This document shows positions 1-8,818 of a DNA stretch of 64,000 nucleotides, piece after piece; within the stretch, counting starts at the first letter, position 1; every line of letters starts with the position of its first letter. The DNA comes from Dyadobacter sediminis. GTDB taxonomy: Bacteria; Bacteroidota; Bacteroidia; Cytophagales; Spirosomataceae. The notes beneath the pieces are model-generated. The model saw only the letters and a list, made by a program, of their open reading frames with translations, ran no database searches and was not told the origin of the DNA. Location: the NCBI RefSeq assembly GCF_005860765.1, contig NZ_VCEI01000021.1:558001-622000 (forward strand), read 5' to 3'. Made by a program: the position numbers and the translations under genes.

Positions 1-1073
1 AGCTGAATAATGGCGTCCGATGCTGCCGAAAGATCCATAAACGGGATCACAAATCCTGCATCCGACTCGATCAGTTCCGGTGCGCCGCCGGCATTGTCAA
101 AGCATACAACCGGGATTTCCTGTAAAGCGGCTTCCAGTACAACCAGCGGATACGGGTCTTCGCGCGAGCTGAGCAGCAGTACATCGAAACGGTTGATATA
201 ATCCAGCGCATGCGGGGTAGGAGGGACCAGAATGATCCGGTCGCTTAAACCCATCTGGCGGATATCGCTTTCTATGAGTTCGTAAATTTCATGCTGAGGC
301 CCGGCGCCGACCCACACAAAGTAAACAGGCAGCGGACTGGTTTTATGGATCACGCTTTTTGCGATCCAGTTGAAAATGTCGTTTCCTTTACGCCATTCCG
401 CATTGCCGCAGCCGCCGATCACGATGGCATCCTTTGGAATATGGTATGTTTTTTCAAGTAAATCGCGCTGGACCGATTTCAGTTTCTGATCAATATGTTC
501 ATGATCGAAAAGCGTAAAGGTACTTACATGGCTTTCAGGGAAATCGAACCTTTTGATGTAATAACTGGCAACTGCTTTGGAAACGGCAATGAGGTCGTCT
601 GTCTTTTTAAGCAGGAAATGAAGGTGTTTTTCGTGCGTGTAAATTTTTACCGACATGCCCAGTTCGTGTACAAACAACACAAGCGGCAAATGGTTAAGGA
701 ATTTCAGGAAATCATGAAAAACGCCCGCATTGGCAATGGAGTTTATAAATACAAGCCCGATGTTCTGAAGTTCGATTTCCGCAATAATCCGGTCGTTGAT
801 CTTCTGCACGGAGCGTTCCTGATATCTTCTGTACAGATTGACCGTTTTAAGCAGCCTGCCGGTAAGCGGTGCAGGGGCTACTTTAAAGTTCTGGTAAAGC
901 TTTGTGATACTTGTTACTTCTTCGAATTCACGTTCCAGCTCGCCGCCGTTACAAAGCAGAAGGTGCATGGGAACTTTCCTTTCTTTCAAAAGCCTCAGCA
1001 ACTGCAAAAGCAGCAGCTGACTGCCCGCCCTGTTTGCGTCGTGACTTACAAATAGTATTTTCTTCTGCTCCAT
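1..1073 (-). CDS. GT4-family glycosyltransferase (3' end outside window)
   Basis: The minus strand is open from an ATG at 1073 to the window edge and gives 357 residues without a stop. It has a GT-B two-domain layout. The N-terminal half begins KKILFVSHDANRAG, a typical start for polysaccharide glycosyltransferases. The C-terminal nucleotide-sugar domain carries GCGNAEWRKGND (about 221-232), VWVGAGP (253-259) and SSREDPYPLVVLEAA (302-316). In the last motif the usual E-x7-E appears as D306-x7-E314. It should transfer a sugar from an activated donor to a growing surface glycan in the cytoplasm; donor and acceptor cannot be read from sequence. It is the last visible gene of the polysaccharide operon, 67 nt after the acyltransferase gene. 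The family call is strong; the sugar specificity is unknown. Confidence 0.88.
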   Translation of the reverse strand, partial: MEQKKILFVSHDANRAGSQLLLLQLLRLLKERKVPMHLLLCNGGELEREFEEVTSITKLYQNFKVAPAPLTGRLLKTVNLYRRYQERSVQKINDRIIAEIELQNIGLVFINSIANAGVFHDFLKFLNHLPLVLFVHELGMSVKIYTHEKHLHFLLKKTDDLIAVSKAVASYYIKRFDFPESHVSTFTLFDHEHIDQKLKSVQRDLLEKTYHIPKDAIVIGGCGNAEWRKGNDIFNWIAKSVIHKTSPLPVYFVWVGAGPQHEIYELIESDIRQMGLSDRIILVPPTPHALDYINRFDVLLLSSREDPYPLVVLEAALQEIPVVCFDNAGGAPELIESDAGFVIPFMDLSAASDAIIQ

Positions 1074-1140
1074 TAACCAAATAAATTGCTATCTCAAACC
1101 CTGGATCACCCGATTACAAATCTCTTTTGCGGAAAGTAAA

Positions 1141-1797
1141 TCAGTAAGCTTCAAAACTCTTTTTACCCGGCACTTTTTTAGCCGGATTTCCGACATAAAT
1201 ACTCCATTCCTCGGTTTCTTTGGTAATTGCAGACGCCATCCCAACCAACGTGCCCTGTGCTATGCAAGTGTAATCGCGAATTGTACTGTTCACGCCGAAA
1301 AAAGAGTACGGTTCCACAACACAATGCCCCGAAAGTACGACATGTGAAGTGAAAAAAACATGATCCTTGATTTGCCCGTGATGGCCGATGTGATTGCCGC
1401 TCCACATCACAACATTGTTCCCGACAGTCGTAAAAGGCTGAATGGTATTGTCTTCCAGTATAAAGCAGTTTTCACCGATTGCATTATCAAAAATCGTAGC
1501 GCGTGAGCTGATGTAGGAAATAAACGGATACCCTTTTGCTTTGGCCTCATTGTAAATATTTTCGCGGTTCCGGTTCATGTTCCGGCCCGTCATCGGGGCA
1601 AAAAAGGCGTATTCTCCCGGCGGAAAAAGATTTTCAACGTCTTCGAAAGCCACAACAGGCAATCCTTTAAACTGCTCTTCCTGCATATACTGGCGGTTTA
1701 CGGTAAAGGCAGCCACCTCATGTTCCGAATCATGCGTCAGATAATAGTGTGCTAGTTCTGCGGTATCAAGTACTCCAAAAACAATAATCTTGGCCAT
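1141..1797 (-). CDS. NeuD/PglD-like left-handed beta-helix acyltransferase
   Basis: The 218-residue protein matches the sugar O/N-acyltransferase layout. There is a short Rossmann-like N-terminal region (AKIIVFGVLDTAELAHYY), then a hexapeptide-repeat beta-helix from about 95 to 205, ending with the usual GNPAKKVPG tail (203-211). Tandem histidines in GNHIGHHGQI (H139/H140) are candidates for the catalytic base. Members of this family acetylate amino or hydroxyl groups of nucleotide-activated or lipid-linked sugars. The gene lies 2 nt downstream of the WbqC-family gene, and the upstream DegT aminotransferase could supply an amino sugar for it to acylate. That link is inference. The acyl donor is not visible from sequence. 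Confidence 0.82.
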   Translation of the reverse strand: MAKIIVFGVLDTAELAHYYLTHDSEHEVAAFTVNRQYMQEEQFKGLPVVAFEDVENLFPPGEYAFFAPMTGRNMNRNRENIYNEAKAKGYPFISYISSRATIFDNAIGENCFILEDNTIQPFTTVGNNVVMWSGNHIGHHGQIKDHVFFTSHVVLSGHCVVEPYSFFGVNSTIRDYTCIAQGTLVGMASAITKETEEWSIYVGNPAKKVPGKKSFEAY

Positions 1798-1799
1798 TC

Positions 1800-2498
1800 T
1801 TAAATCAGTTCGTAAGCCTTTAAATGTTTCATCATCTCTTCCGGGCTGTTAAACATCAGCAAATCGATAATGGATAACCAGGGTACAAAGGCATTTTTAA
1901 ACTGCGGATACGGGCATGATTTACTGCTGATAAAATCAAGTTTGATGCCTTCCGTTTCAAATATATGCCTGTCATAAAGCGCCATTCCTCCGATCGGATT
2001 GATGTAATGGTCCGCGTTTTCCTGTTTACAGATATCGAGTATCCTGTTTTGCCCTTTCAGATGGGTATTTTTATAGATCGTTGAGGAAGGTTCAATGACG
2101 GTCTGAATTTCCAGAAATGCGCAGGTCTGCTGTATGGCACTTGTGGCAAGCTCATGAATTGTTTGAACTTTTAAATTTACAATTTCTTCAATCAGAATAA
2201 AAACCTTTTCAAAATACGGTGCTTTCTGATACGATTGCCGGATTGTTTTCAGCAGCTTTTTCTGCCACGGATCGCTGTTCGACAATTCAACTTCATGGAT
2301 CAGTTTATTCTGGCTTGCGTCTTTCAGCGGAATTGTAAAGAGGTGCGGCTGCGCGGAAACAAGAATATTGTTCCGGTTGATCCAGCCTTTATTGATAAAG
2401 TTGACGTCATCGTATAAAATAAACTTGTCAACCGCATGAATGAGCTGAAAATACCCTATATAAGGAAATATGTAGGGCTGCATGATGGCAATGGTCAT
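1800..2498 (-). CDS. WbqC-family protein
   Basis: The 232-residue protein begins IAIMQPYIFPYIGYFQLI and continues with KFILYDDVNFINKGWINRN, both hallmarks of the WbqC family. Genes of this family sit in O-antigen and capsule clusters, often beside DegT-type aminotransferases and acyltransferases, as here. No reaction is firmly established for the family. From context it probably helps build or modify an amino sugar. It follows the membrane glycosyltransferase-like gene by 8 nt and precedes the acyltransferase gene by 2 nt, so the three are very likely cotranscribed. Family assignment is strong; function is open. Confidence 0.85.
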   Translation of the reverse strand: MTIAIMQPYIFPYIGYFQLIHAVDKFILYDDVNFINKGWINRNNILVSAQPHLFTIPLKDASQNKLIHEVELSNSDPWQKKLLKTIRQSYQKAPYFEKVFILIEEIVNLKVQTIHELATSAIQQTCAFLEIQTVIEPSSTIYKNTHLKGQNRILDICKQENADHYINPIGGMALYDRHIFETEGIKLDFISSKSCPYPQFKNAFVPWLSIIDLLMFNSPEEMMKHLKAYELI

Positions 2499-2506
2499 TG
2501 ATACGG

Positions 2507-4555
2507 TTATTTGAGCTTTCTTAAATAATAATCTTCTCCTTTAACGATGAGGTTTGTAAATGTTGTGTCAGAACCTAAACGTATATCCTCCGGTAAAGAT
2601 TTTATACGACTGGTGTCATTAATTACACTTTTTGCGTAAAAAAGGTAATCAGCTTCTTTGGGAACGGGCTTCAATCCTTGTTCAAACGGATTGATCGAAA
2701 TCAGCTTGCGCGTGAGTTTCGCACCGTAAAGCGGGTATTCAAAGTCGTCGTTAATGGTCGCAAGCGCCACTGTAGCATCCTGCGGAACGATGGAATCAAA
2801 ATGCTGATATGCTTTCGTGACGTCCGGGCGGGCAAAGGTCTGAAATGCGATGCGTTCTGTTTTTAAAGCTGATTTGTAGCCATATGCACCGATCGGCAGA
2901 CAGCGAATGTTGAGATAAACCGACATAACTGCTGAAACGCAGGCCAGAAAAACAATCAGTAAAACATAACCTTTCCACACATTCCTTCTCGGCTTTGTAA
3001 TGGACAGCCGGTGATGCGAAAACAACAGCAAAAGAAACAGTACGCCGAAAAGCCCGGTTTCAATAAAATAACGTCCTTTAAACGGATCGTACGGCGCGGA
3101 ATAGGAAATGGCGGCAAAATGCAGGCAGAACGCCAGTGCCAGAAACCAGTGCACGCGTGAACGGAAAACACGGATCAAAACCAGAATTAGCAAGGGAATA
3201 ATCAGTGCAAATCCGAAAATTCCCCAGTACGGATTAGCATTGTAAAAATCGAAACGCCGCTGAAAACTGAACGGCACAATGGAGAAATCGGTTTCTTCGT
3301 CCAGCCGCATATGCAGTTTGTCTTCCAGCACTACAATCGGCTTGCGTACGACTGTATTCAGATTATAACCCCACTGCGCATTCCGGATGCCGTCCAGATT
3401 GAAAAAATCATACGCATAGCGAACTACATTCCGGCTTCCCTGTTCAAACAGATTGGACAACGGCCCCGCGCGTTCAATGGACTGATGCCTTAATGCAGTC
3501 GGCGGCCCGATCGGATGCCCGAAAACCATGACATTTTTAATATAGCCCGTTGGCAACGTATAAATCAGAACCGCTATGAAAATGGCAGCTGCCAGTTTTA
3601 CAAACCGGTTCAGGAAAATATTGAAATTCGGCGCCAGAAATACGGTATAAAGCATGATGACAAAAACCGAAGGCAGCAGCAGCGCAAAGGTGATTTTGTG
3701 TCCGAATACAATTCCGAATGTCATGCCCGCCAGATACAGGTATTTGTTTTCCCGCGTCGTAAAATAGGTAAACAGGAAGTAAAGCAGGCAGCTCAGATAC
3801 GCAGTTAATACAATATCAGTTTCCGTGGTGACCGCCTGCATCAGAAAATCAAGGAACATGGCGTAAGCCAGGGCGCAGAAAAAACTCGCCGAGAGATTCC
3901 TTCCGATGCGCTGCGCGATTCCAAATACCGAAATCAGCGTGATGTAATAGGAAAGATGATGAATCAGTTTGAACGCATTTTCAAATTTCCCGCTGATCAG
4001 ATACGTGTAAATCTGAATGGTTGTAACACTTTTCGGATACGTATCCATGTTCCAGTTGGTACCGCCGAAATGTTCCATCGTACCGCGCTGAATGTACCGT
4101 ATTGCCCGGTTCAGGTGTCCGGTCATGCTGTCCCATTCGTTTGGCGGCGTAAAAAGTACCAGAATCAGGTTCGTAACTGCAATAATGGCCATCGTTCCGA
4201 ACAGGATCAGGAAAATAGTTTTCAGGTACGGAGACAATTCCCTGATCCATAACCGGAATGTAACAGCCCGGTTGGACAGAACGCCACGAATTTTATAATC
4301 CGGTTTTTGCAGGATCAAAATGTTCCAGATTACATATTGCAGTGCAAGCGCAAGGAAAGTACCTGCCATCCATGCATAGCTATTAGCAGTAAGATTAAAG
4401 GCTGATAATACAAATCCGGTTGGAATAATGCTTCCGACAAACAAAACGAAGCATACAATGATCCACTCTGTAAGCGACTGTTGAGCAATTCTTTTTGCGA
4501 CAAAACCAATGCCGTATATAAACAGTAAGAATGTTAGCCAATAAAGCAGGACCAT
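2507..4555 (-). CDS. GT-C-like polytopic membrane protein, probable glycosyltransferase
   Basis: This 682-residue protein has roughly a dozen hydrophobic segments over residues 1-525 and a soluble C-terminal tail of about 150 residues. After the third hydrophobic stretch comes a loop with NEWDSMTGHLNRAI. Acidic residues in this first large periplasmic loop are typical of lipid-phosphate-sugar-dependent GT-C enzymes (PMT/ArnT type). That suggests transfer of a sugar from an undecaprenyl- or polyprenyl-linked donor on the periplasmic face, but a flippase- or ligase-like role cannot be excluded. The gene is 9 nt downstream of the aminotransferase gene and 8 nt upstream of the WbqC-family gene. 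Confidence 0.6.
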   Translation of the reverse strand: MVLLYWLTFLLFIYGIGFVAKRIAQQSLTEWIIVCFVLFVGSIIPTGFVLSAFNLTANSYAWMAGTFLALALQYVIWNILILQKPDYKIRGVLSNRAVTFRLWIRELSPYLKTIFLILFGTMAIIAVTNLILVLFTPPNEWDSMTGHLNRAIRYIQRGTMEHFGGTNWNMDTYPKSVTTIQIYTYLISGKFENAFKLIHHLSYYITLISVFGIAQRIGRNLSASFFCALAYAMFLDFLMQAVTTETDIVLTAYLSCLLYFLFTYFTTRENKYLYLAGMTFGIVFGHKITFALLLPSVFVIMLYTVFLAPNFNIFLNRFVKLAAAIFIAVLIYTLPTGYIKNVMVFGHPIGPPTALRHQSIERAGPLSNLFEQGSRNVVRYAYDFFNLDGIRNAQWGYNLNTVVRKPIVVLEDKLHMRLDEETDFSIVPFSFQRRFDFYNANPYWGIFGFALIIPLLILVLIRVFRSRVHWFLALAFCLHFAAISYSAPYDPFKGRYFIETGLFGVLFLLLLFSHHRLSITKPRRNVWKGYVLLIVFLACVSAVMSVYLNIRCLPIGAYGYKSALKTERIAFQTFARPDVTKAYQHFDSIVPQDATVALATINDDFEYPLYGAKLTRKLISINPFEQGLKPVPKEADYLFYAKSVINDTSRIKSLPEDIRLGSDTTFTNLIVKGEDYYLRKLK

Positions 4556-4564
4556 AAACTATGG

Positions 4565-5641
4565 TTATAAGTGACCGTTAATAATGCCGGCGATCCGCTC
4601 TATATCCGAATACGGAAGCCCGACATACAATGGCAAACTTAACACTCTTGCTGAAATATCTTCTGAAACCGGACATGCAATTTGCTTCGGCATGAACGAA
4701 AGTGTGTTTAAAGACGGATAAAAGTATCGGCGCGGAATGATTTCTTCCACCCGTAAAGCTTCCATAACACGGAACATCACCTGTTCTGAAGAAAATACAA
4801 CAGGATAGTACGCATAATTATATTCAATGTCTTTGCTCAGGACCGGCTTGTAAAGCAAATCCCAGTTCAGCAAACGGTCATAAGCCGCAAAGACTTCTTT
4901 TCTTGCATGAATAATTTCCGGAACATGCGGCAGATTTACCAAGCCCATGGCAGCATGAAATTCGGAATTTTTACCGTTTATGCCGGCATACAGATAATGT
5001 TCATCGCCCTGATGCCCGAAAGCGCGCAAAAGAGATAGTTTCCTGTCAAGCTCGGGGTGATTGGAAATGAGCGCCCCGCCTTCAATGGTATGAAAAACCT
5101 TGGTTGCATGAAAACTGCATGTACTGATATCCCCGAATGAAAGCAGGGAGCGGCCTTTGTACTTGACGCCAAATGCATGTGCGGCGTCGTAAATCACTTT
5201 CAGGTTATGCTTTTTGGCTATAGCTTCAATCTTTTCAACATCGCAGGGATTGCCGTACACATGCGTGGCCAGAATGGCCGTTGTAGCGGGCGTAATGGAA
5301 GCTTCGATCAGATCGGGATTGATATTGAAACTGGCAGCATCAACGTCCACAAACACCGGCGTACATTTTTCCCAGAGAATGGCATTGGAAGTGGCACAAT
5401 AGGAAAACGGAGTAGTAATGACTTCGCCGGTAATCTCCAGTGCCTTGATTGCAATTTGCAGAACGATAGTGCCGTTTCCGCAGAAATAAAGATGATCGAC
5501 CTGCAGGTAATTTTTTAACTGCGCTTCCAGTTCCTGCAAAAGCGGGCCATTATTTGTAAGATACCCGCGTTCCCAAATTTCCCGGACATACTGCAGATAT
5601 TTCTCCTGATCGGGTAAAAAAGTCTTTGTGACGTTAATCAT
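4565..5641 (-). CDS. DegT/DnrJ/EryC1-family PLP-dependent sugar aminotransferase
   Basis: The protein has 358 residues, typical for the family. It carries TPFSYCATSNAIL (77-89), the PLP-contacting aspartate in YDAAHAFG (D152) and the Schiff-base lysine in SFHATKVFHTIEGG (K181). Such enzymes convert a keto group on a nucleotide sugar to an amine, usually with glutamate as donor. The start codon overlaps the end of the ABC ATPase gene by 8 nt (ATGATTAA carries both start and stop), which implies translational coupling. The product amino sugar is probably used by the downstream WbqC-family protein and acyltransferase. The exact substrate cannot be read from sequence. Confidence 0.9.
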   Translation of the reverse strand: MINVTKTFLPDQEKYLQYVREIWERGYLTNNGPLLQELEAQLKNYLQVDHLYFCGNGTIVLQIAIKALEITGEVITTPFSYCATSNAILWEKCTPVFVDVDAASFNINPDLIEASITPATTAILATHVYGNPCDVEKIEAIAKKHNLKVIYDAAHAFGVKYKGRSLLSFGDISTCSFHATKVFHTIEGGALISNHPELDRKLSLLRAFGHQGDEHYLYAGINGKNSEFHAAMGLVNLPHVPEIIHARKEVFAAYDRLLNWDLLYKPVLSKDIEYNYAYYPVVFSSEQVMFRVMEALRVEEIIPRRYFYPSLNTLSFMPKQIACPVSEDISARVLSLPLYVGLPYSDIERIAGIINGHL

Positions 5642-6893
5642 TCACTGCATGTTCAATTTGGCGAATGGAAAAATTAAGTTGAGGGCGAATATATCCGGGC
5701 CATTTGCCATACCAGGTAACATTTTCACGATAATCCTCAATATCAAAAACAAGCGCCTCTTCCATATTGTAAAGAACGGTACTCGTATCTTTTACAATCA
5801 TCATGGAAACTACATAGGAGCCGTCATTCAGGAAATTGCCCGGCAGCTCGCATTTTCCGCTGACAAGTCCTTTGGCAAAAGATTCCGATTGTGTTCCTAC
5901 GTTAAAAATGCATTCGCCTGTAAAGGTGTATAAATGCATGCTCAGGTTCAGATTTGCTTCTTCGATCAGGTTCCAGAATTCAAACTCGAAACTGACCGGC
6001 GTTCTTACGTCGATATGGTGAAGATCATCCTGATATTCAGGGATGAGTCTGAAACTTTTGATCCTGACCTGATCATTTCCGGGCGCACTTTCTATGTTGT
6101 CCCAATGCTTTTCCAGCATTTTATGCGAAACCTTGCTCAGGTAATTGGTAATGATGTGTGTGGTTTCGCCCTGATCAATCAGCCGACCTTTTTCGAAGTA
6201 AAAAGATTTGTTGCAAAGTGCCTGAATAGCGGTAAGATTGTGACTTACAAACAGTAACGTCCGGCCACTTTCCGAAACATCGCGCATTTTACCCAGACAT
6301 TTTTTCTGAAATTCCGTATCTCCAACTGCGAGAACTTCGTCCACGATCAAGATTTCAGGGTTCAGGTGTGCAGCAATGGCAAACCCGAGCCTTACATACA
6401 TGCCGGACGAGTATCTTTTAACAGGCGTATCCAGAAACTTTTCCACACCGGCAAAATCAACGATCGCATCAAATGACTGCCTGATTTCACTTTTGGACAT
6501 GCCGAGTATGGCGCCGTTAAGAAAAATATTTTCACGTCCGGTCAGTTCGGGATGAAATCCGGTGCCAACTTCCAGCAAACTGGCAATTCTGCCGTTTATT
6601 TTGATCTGGCCGGTTGTGGGTTCTGTAATCCGGCTAAGTATTTTCAGTAAAGTAGATTTTCCGGCACCGTTATGTCCCACGATCCCGATGCGATCGCCCT
6701 GGTCAATACTGAAATTGACATCGCGTAATGCCCAGAACTCTTCCTTTTCAGCAAATCCTGAATCGTCCCGCTTGCCGGAAAACCATTTGTCCAAGGTATC
6801 CGTAACAATATCACGCAGGCTTGGAGAACCGGTTTTACGTTGGTGATCAATAATATATTTTTTGCTGATGTTTTCAGCTACGATTACAGGCAT
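5634..6893 (-). CDS. Wzt-like ABC transporter ATPase with C-terminal glycan-recognition domain
   Basis: The 419-residue protein has an ABC domain: Walker A GHNGAGKST (73-81), signature YSSGM (161-165), Walker B ILIVDEVLAVGD (181-192) and the H-loop histidine H218. Residues 255-419 form an additional beta-rich region like the Wzt C-terminal domain, which in O9a-type systems recognises the finished end of the polysaccharide. It powers export of a lipid-linked glycan across the inner membrane with the permease encoded 14 nt upstream. The C-terminal domain argues for an export signal on the glycan end rather than a simple KpsT-type capsule ATPase, which is much shorter. The gene overlaps the aminotransferase gene by 8 nt. 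Confidence 0.92.
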   Translation of the reverse strand: MPVIVAENISKKYIIDHQRKTGSPSLRDIVTDTLDKWFSGKRDDSGFAEKEEFWALRDVNFSIDQGDRIGIVGHNGAGKSTLLKILSRITEPTTGQIKINGRIASLLEVGTGFHPELTGRENIFLNGAILGMSKSEIRQSFDAIVDFAGVEKFLDTPVKRYSSGMYVRLGFAIAAHLNPEILIVDEVLAVGDTEFQKKCLGKMRDVSESGRTLLFVSHNLTAIQALCNKSFYFEKGRLIDQGETTHIITNYLSKVSHKMLEKHWDNIESAPGNDQVRIKSFRLIPEYQDDLHHIDVRTPVSFEFEFWNLIEEANLNLSMHLYTFTGECIFNVGTQSESFAKGLVSGKCELPGNFLNDGSYVVSMMIVKDTSTVLYNMEEALVFDIEDYRENVTWYGKWPGYIRPQLNFSIRQIEHAVND

Positions 6894-6907
6894 GCTTAAG
6901 TGTAATT

Positions 6908-7741
6908 TCAGATATGATCTACGAAAGTGTTTTCTTTTCTACGAAAGTAAATCAAAGATAATATCAATATGATAATGCTTAATACAGCTGTTGAGTAAAG
7001 ACTTTGCGGATTAAAATAAGCCTGATCTCCTAGAAGGCACCAGCGAAAACCATCAATAATGCCGACAAGCGGATTCAGATTGTAATATTTTTCAAACCAT
7101 GTGCCCTGGGCCAGCGTACTGCTGTAAGCGACCGGACAAGCATACATTCCGACTTGCACCAGAAACGGAATCAACTGACCTATGTCCCGGAAACGTACAT
7201 TCAGCACTGCAAAAAAGAGGCCGAAACCCAATGAAGTAATAAATGTAAGTAAAATGAAGCAAGGAAGAAATACAATATGCCAGCTGATCGGATGTTTGAA
7301 AAATAAAGTAAGTAACAGAAAAATGCCGAATGTGATCAGAAAATCGACAAAACCTACGGCAATCGAGCTGAGCGGCATCAGCAATCTCGGAAAGTAGACT
7401 TTTGAAACCAGATTGGAATTGATCAGGATACTGTTGCTGATCTGGGTAAAGGTATTTGAGAAGAACGTCCAGATCGTCAGGCCGCTCAGCACCATTAACG
7501 GATACGGAATGCCGGGATCACTTTTGATTTTTGCAAGATAACTGAATACAAAAACCATTACGATCATGGTCGCCAGCGGCCGCAGAACGCTCCATGCAAC
7601 GCCTAGAAGCGTTTGTTTGTAACGAACCGAAATATCTCTTTTGGACAAAATCCAGAGCAGCTGTCTGTTCAGCCATAAATCTTTCCAGTAATCCTTTTCA
7701 GATCCGCCCGCCTTGATCGTAATTGTGTGTTGTCCTGCCAT
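6908..7741 (-). CDS. ABC-2 type polysaccharide export permease (Wzm-like)
   Basis: This 277-residue integral membrane protein has about six hydrophobic segments. The N-terminal amphipathic part has DLWLNRQLLWILSKRDISVRYK followed by QTLLGVAWSVLRPL, the classical ABC-2 polysaccharide permease entry motif. It forms the transmembrane pore for the Wzt-like ATPase. The start codon shares one nucleotide with the stop codon of the chain-length protein gene (TAATG), so translation is probably coupled. The C-terminus ends with YFRRKENTFVDHI, also usual for this family. Confidence 0.92.
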   Translation of the reverse strand: MAGQHTITIKAGGSEKDYWKDLWLNRQLLWILSKRDISVRYKQTLLGVAWSVLRPLATMIVMVFVFSYLAKIKSDPGIPYPLMVLSGLTIWTFFSNTFTQISNSILINSNLVSKVYFPRLLMPLSSIAVGFVDFLITFGIFLLLTLFFKHPISWHIVFLPCFILLTFITSLGFGLFFAVLNVRFRDIGQLIPFLVQVGMYACPVAYSSTLAQGTWFEKYYNLNPLVGIIDGFRWCLLGDQAYFNPQSLYSTAVLSIIILILSLIYFRRKENTFVDHI

Positions 7742-8817
7742 TATGCTTTTGCTGCTTTGGGAACAGTGGTGAAAACGGTTCTGAAATAGGTAAAAATCAG
7801 CGCGATCATCAAACCGGCCAGAGCGCCGATCTTCGCTCTTCTTTTATCCTCCGACTTCATGTCAAGCGGAACTTTAATGCCTTCGATTTCGGTAAAAAGT
7901 GGCGCTTCGCGAATAAGCGAAACACGCATTTTCTCCGCATTGGCCATGGCTTCGTAATAAAGCTGCTGGAGGAAAGTTGATTTTCTTTCCATACTGCTGG
8001 CCGTCACCTTCGCCTCGGGAAACATCAGCTGTTGACTGTAATCCAGTTGCTTGGCCAGTTTGTGTTCTGCGATGCCCAGTACGGATGCTAGGGAATCGGC
8101 GCGGTTTGTAAGCAGTCGCAGCGTTTTACTTGTTTTCTGGGTCTGGTTTGCAGTGTACATTTCCTCTACGGTTTTCAGCAGCGTAGTTACCCATAATCCT
8201 GCAAGTGTTTCATTTTCCATAGTACAGGAAAGCGAAATGAAGGAAGATTTACGGTCAAGTGACGCAATGTCGGTTGCGCCAGCCGTTTTTTTAACGATTT
8301 CATTCAGCACAACCCTGGAATTCATATCCAGTTTGTTAATATCATTGGTTGTAAAATGAAAATTCTGCCGGTACGGCATTTCCTCCCAGTCCGAAGTTTT
8401 GATCCCGCTGGAATCAATGTAAAAATTGGCAAGGATCATTTTCTTTCCGTGAACATCCACTTCTTTCATCAGGTTTCTTTCCAGAACCGGACGTGATTTT
8501 ACAAAGTAGAAGAAGTTCTCTCCTGTAAAAATATTGGCGTCCGGCGCAGAACCCAGTCCAAGCAAACCGGCTACATCGCCCAGTCCGGCAGCCTGACTTC
8601 CGCTGCCCAGGTTAAATACCACGTTGGCTTCGTACTTGTTCGGCGTTTTCATATAGGTGTCCATGGCATAGCCGATTCCGAAACCGATAATTGGCAAAAG
8701 CAACAGCATTTTCCAATTGCGCAGGATAGCGGTTTTAACTACAAGTACCTTTTCAATGACGTCCTTCGGCGTTAATTCGTCCTCAGGAACTGGCTGTGTT
8801 GTTAGTGTAGCGGACAT
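7741..8817 (-). CDS. Wzz/KpsE-like polysaccharide co-polymerase / chain-length protein
   Basis: The 358-residue protein has two terminal membrane segments (about 36-52 and 325-345) enclosing a periplasmic domain with helical stretches, the usual polysaccharide co-polymerase layout. The second segment follows a proline-containing stretch (EIEGIKVPLDMKSEDKRRAK), as in other chain-length proteins. No kinase domain is fused. It should bridge the inner-membrane exporter and the outer-membrane export protein and influence chain length. It lies 1 nt downstream of the SLBB protein gene and overlaps the permease gene by 1 nt. Confidence 0.82.
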   Translation of the reverse strand: MSATLTTQPVPEDELTPKDVIEKVLVVKTAILRNWKMLLLLPIIGFGIGYAMDTYMKTPNKYEANVVFNLGSGSQAAGLGDVAGLLGLGSAPDANIFTGENFFYFVKSRPVLERNLMKEVDVHGKKMILANFYIDSSGIKTSDWEEMPYRQNFHFTTNDINKLDMNSRVVLNEIVKKTAGATDIASLDRKSSFISLSCTMENETLAGLWVTTLLKTVEEMYTANQTQKTSKTLRLLTNRADSLASVLGIAEHKLAKQLDYSQQLMFPEAKVTASSMERKSTFLQQLYYEAMANAEKMRVSLIREAPLFTEIEGIKVPLDMKSEDKRRAKIGALAGLMIALIFTYFRTVFTTVPKAAKA

Positions 8818-8818
8818 T

